64,000 nt of DNA, taken from Phytophthora hibernalis (lineage: Eukaryota; Oomycota; Peronosporomycetes; Peronosporales; Peronosporaceae). A program made the translations under genes and the position numbers. Of the stretch, positions 62,344 through 64,000 are shown in pieces. A model generated the notes under the pieces. That model saw only the letters and a program-made list of their open reading frames with translations, was not told where the DNA came from and searched no databases. Each line of letters starts with the position of its first letter. The first letter of the stretch is position 1. The stretch lies in the NCBI GenBank assembly GCA_012656075.1, contig JAAKBF010000042.1, forward strand, positions 124,001-188,000. The letters run 5' to 3'.

Positions 62344-62862
62344 ATGCGCCTCACGTACTTTCTCGCGGTGATTATTGCGGCCACCCTCCACGCCAGCGGC
62401 AACGCGCTCTCCACGGTCAAGGAATCCAACCACGCTGCCATCTTGGCGTCAACGGATGTCGGTCGCTCAGTCGACGCAACCCAAGCTGACCACGGTCGAC
62501 TCCTCCGTCAAGTCGAAAAGGACGACGAGGAAGAACTCGAAAGCGAAGATGAAGAAAGGTCCTTTAAAAGCTTTGGGGCGTCTCTGAAGAAGTTCTTGGC
62601 GAAGCGTACTCCCTTTACAGAGGCTTATAAGAAGCGCCAATCCATCAAGAAGGCGAGAAATGCTGCAGTGGATCGCCAGAAATTTCGAGACCGTATCAAG
62701 TATGCGGCATCGCCACTTCGGCAGCATGTTGGTCAACAGGTCAGGCATTCGTTGAAATGTTGTTCGACGTCATACTCGGATGGAAGAGCGCTCTTGCCAA
62801 CGCAGGCCTGTACATGTTCGCCTGCTCTAATACATCCATTTTTCTTCAAACTAAATCTATAA
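62344..62862 (+). CDS. RXLR-dEER effector, copy 5, extended C-terminus
   Basis: Codons 1-119 are nearly the same as copy 4 at 54248: same signal peptide, RLLR at 52-55 and DEER at 69-72. Just before the end, a short deletion relative to copy 4 (around 62705-62712) removes the stop codon and the frame runs on for about 50 residues with several cysteines (CCSTSYSDGRALLPTQACTC) to 62862. The extension has no counterpart and reads through sequence that is untranslated in copy 4. It may be a real change or an assembly error. Confidence 0.85.
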   Translation: MRLTYFLAVIIAATLHASGNALSTVKESNHAAILASTDVGRSVDATQADHGRLLRQVEKDDEEELESEDEERSFKSFGASLKKFLAKRTPFTEAYKKRQSIKKARNAAVDRQKFRDRIKYAASPLRQHVGQQVRHSLKCCSTSYSDGRALLPTQACTCSPALIHPFFFKLNL

Positions 62863-64000
62863 AGGCTGTGTGCAAGTCTGGGGGATAGAAAATGGTTTCC
62901 CTCCAAATTAAGCGTGCAAGATCAGACATGTAGTTACAGTATTGCAGTGATACTGAAAAGACTAGCGAAAGACCTTAGCATTATGAATACCGTAGTAGCT
63001 AAGAGAATATGATAGCAATATCACAATTAACAATTACTACTACTTTCTCTGTTTGGAAATGATTAAAAGAATGCTTAGTTTTTGGCTTTACTTGGTTTCA
63101 CTACACTGTGCATTCGTTCATTTAATAGTATGAACTTCAACCCGGCTGTACCAGCGACCTCCTTTGCCACCTAGCTACGGCGCTTTTCATTCGGAACCCT
63201 TGCGCGCACGCTTGATTGTCCAAAAGACATGGCCACTATCTATCTCGTGCAGGTGTGCGATCCATATTGTCAATATTAAAGTCACTGCGCTAAAAAGATC
63301 GTTCGATAATTTCTTGCCCAAGCGAGCTTTCAACACTTCTAAGGGACGGATTTCGATGTACGGCGTCTACAGGTCGTTTGGCCTGCTACCTATTGACACT
63401 GATATTTCTGGGGTGCAGCGGAGAAAAACGGTTTGAGAAGTCGATTATTTTGGCTGTGGATCAAGTAGTTTTGGCCAGAAACAGCAACAGTAGATAGAAC
63501 TGACGCTAACGGTTATTTTGAGCCAATCATCGAAAAAGTTTCAAATTAATGAAATGCTTTCATTCAAAGTTGACTCTTTCCATCATTTCTTAACAGAGGA
63601 AGAAGTACTATGTATCATAATTAGCGAGATATAAATCTTGCTTTCTCCCAAGCGTTGGAGCTAAAGATGATTGTGGCGCAGTGTCTGCTGCCGTTGAGAT
63701 CACAATAATAACTGTCGGCCCGTGTGCACAGCCAGGTCGTGACGAATGAGAGGAAACATTACAAACACACGTAAAAACCTGAGCAGCACAGTAGCACATC
63801 TCCTACAATAAACACAAACAGGGCGGGCCGAGATGCCCTTCTGCCGCTGTGCACGGCTGCGCACACTCGGTCTCGTGATACGACGGCGTCACGATTGCCA
63901 ACGTAGGGGTACCGCGCCACACTACACCACATCAAATTTCAATCTTCCTCCGAGCAACTCCGAGCAAGCAGCGTCGCAACCATTCGCTGGTGAGCGCCCA
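62863..64000. other. Stretch without a supported gene at right edge
   Basis: No gene is recognised. A 90-codon plus-strand frame at 63164-63436 has no domain or signal peptide. No repeat found by eye. The last about 200 bp (63800-64000) are GC-richer and could belong to the promoter of a gene beyond the window. Confidence 0.4.

Larger units (their letters stand above)
47470..62800. repeat. RXLR effector cluster built from segmental repeats
   Basis: Five effector copies (47837, 49451, 51190, 54248, 62344) lie in the same orientation with shared upstream leaders and shared downstream blocks (47470, 50290, 51930, 55378). The spacing is 1.6, 1.7, 3.1 and 8.1 kb; the last gap contains the two transposons. 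Copies 4 and 5 are the most alike and so the youngest pair. Confidence 0.8.

Noticed and set aside
1..64000. tRNA or rRNA genes
   Set aside because: I looked for cloverleaf-like stretches with the conserved GTTCRANNC loop and found none that I could support by eye.

Overview
The window reads as nuclear DNA of a plant-pathogenic oomycete, most likely a Phytophthora species. The evidence is a family of secreted RXLR-dEER effector genes, oomycete-type initiator elements about 60-80 bp ahead of the effector start codons, very short introns (about 53-140 bp), dense small genes, and several domain fusions typical of stramenopiles. I cannot name the species.

Layout. 1-332: broken effector fragment at the left edge. 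1.8-30 kb is gene-dense and housekeeping-like: a dicarboxylate/amino-acid:cation symporter (-), an AANAT-like acetyltransferase fused to a PhzF domain (+), a membrane-anchored subtilase (-), a CCA-adding enzyme (+), a multi-TIR protein with a CHORD-like zinc module (-), a four-repeat CHC zinc-finger protein (+), a dual-specificity phosphatase (+), an acyltransferase-3 membrane protein (+), a Sep15-like ER protein (-), a FYVE-GAF protein (+), a mitochondrial calcium uniporter (+) and a V-ATPase G subunit (+). 30-34 kb is a tandem duplication of a divergent pair: a secreted, probably GPI-anchored Cys-rich protein (-) and a small secreted protein with an RFLQ motif (+). 34-47 kb holds a SUV3 RNA helicase, a Hikeshi/OPI10 homologue, two paralogous helix-turn-helix proteins (one fused to a uracil-phosphoribosyltransferase-like domain), an inositol polyphosphate 5-phosphatase and a four-TM protein. 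47-63 kb is gene-poor and repetitive: five RXLR copies in segmental repeats, interrupted by a Harbinger-type and a MULE-type transposon.

Many of the housekeeping genes carry single-base frame breaks, nearly all deletions and often in homopolymers. They hit genes with unrelated functions (tRNA CCA addition, V-ATPase, uniporter, helicase), so assembly or read error explains them better than gene decay. I annotate each such gene over its full span and name the break positions. Three long genes (acyltransferase, FYVE-GAF, HTH-UPRT) are uninterrupted.

The genes are independent units rather than operons. The most noteworthy candidates are the triple TIR-like protein with a zinc tail, the HTH-UPRT fusion, the acetyltransferase-PhzF fusion, the TM-anchored subtilase with an Arg/Ser/Asp repeat tail, and the palindromic motifs confined to certain introns or to the effector region.
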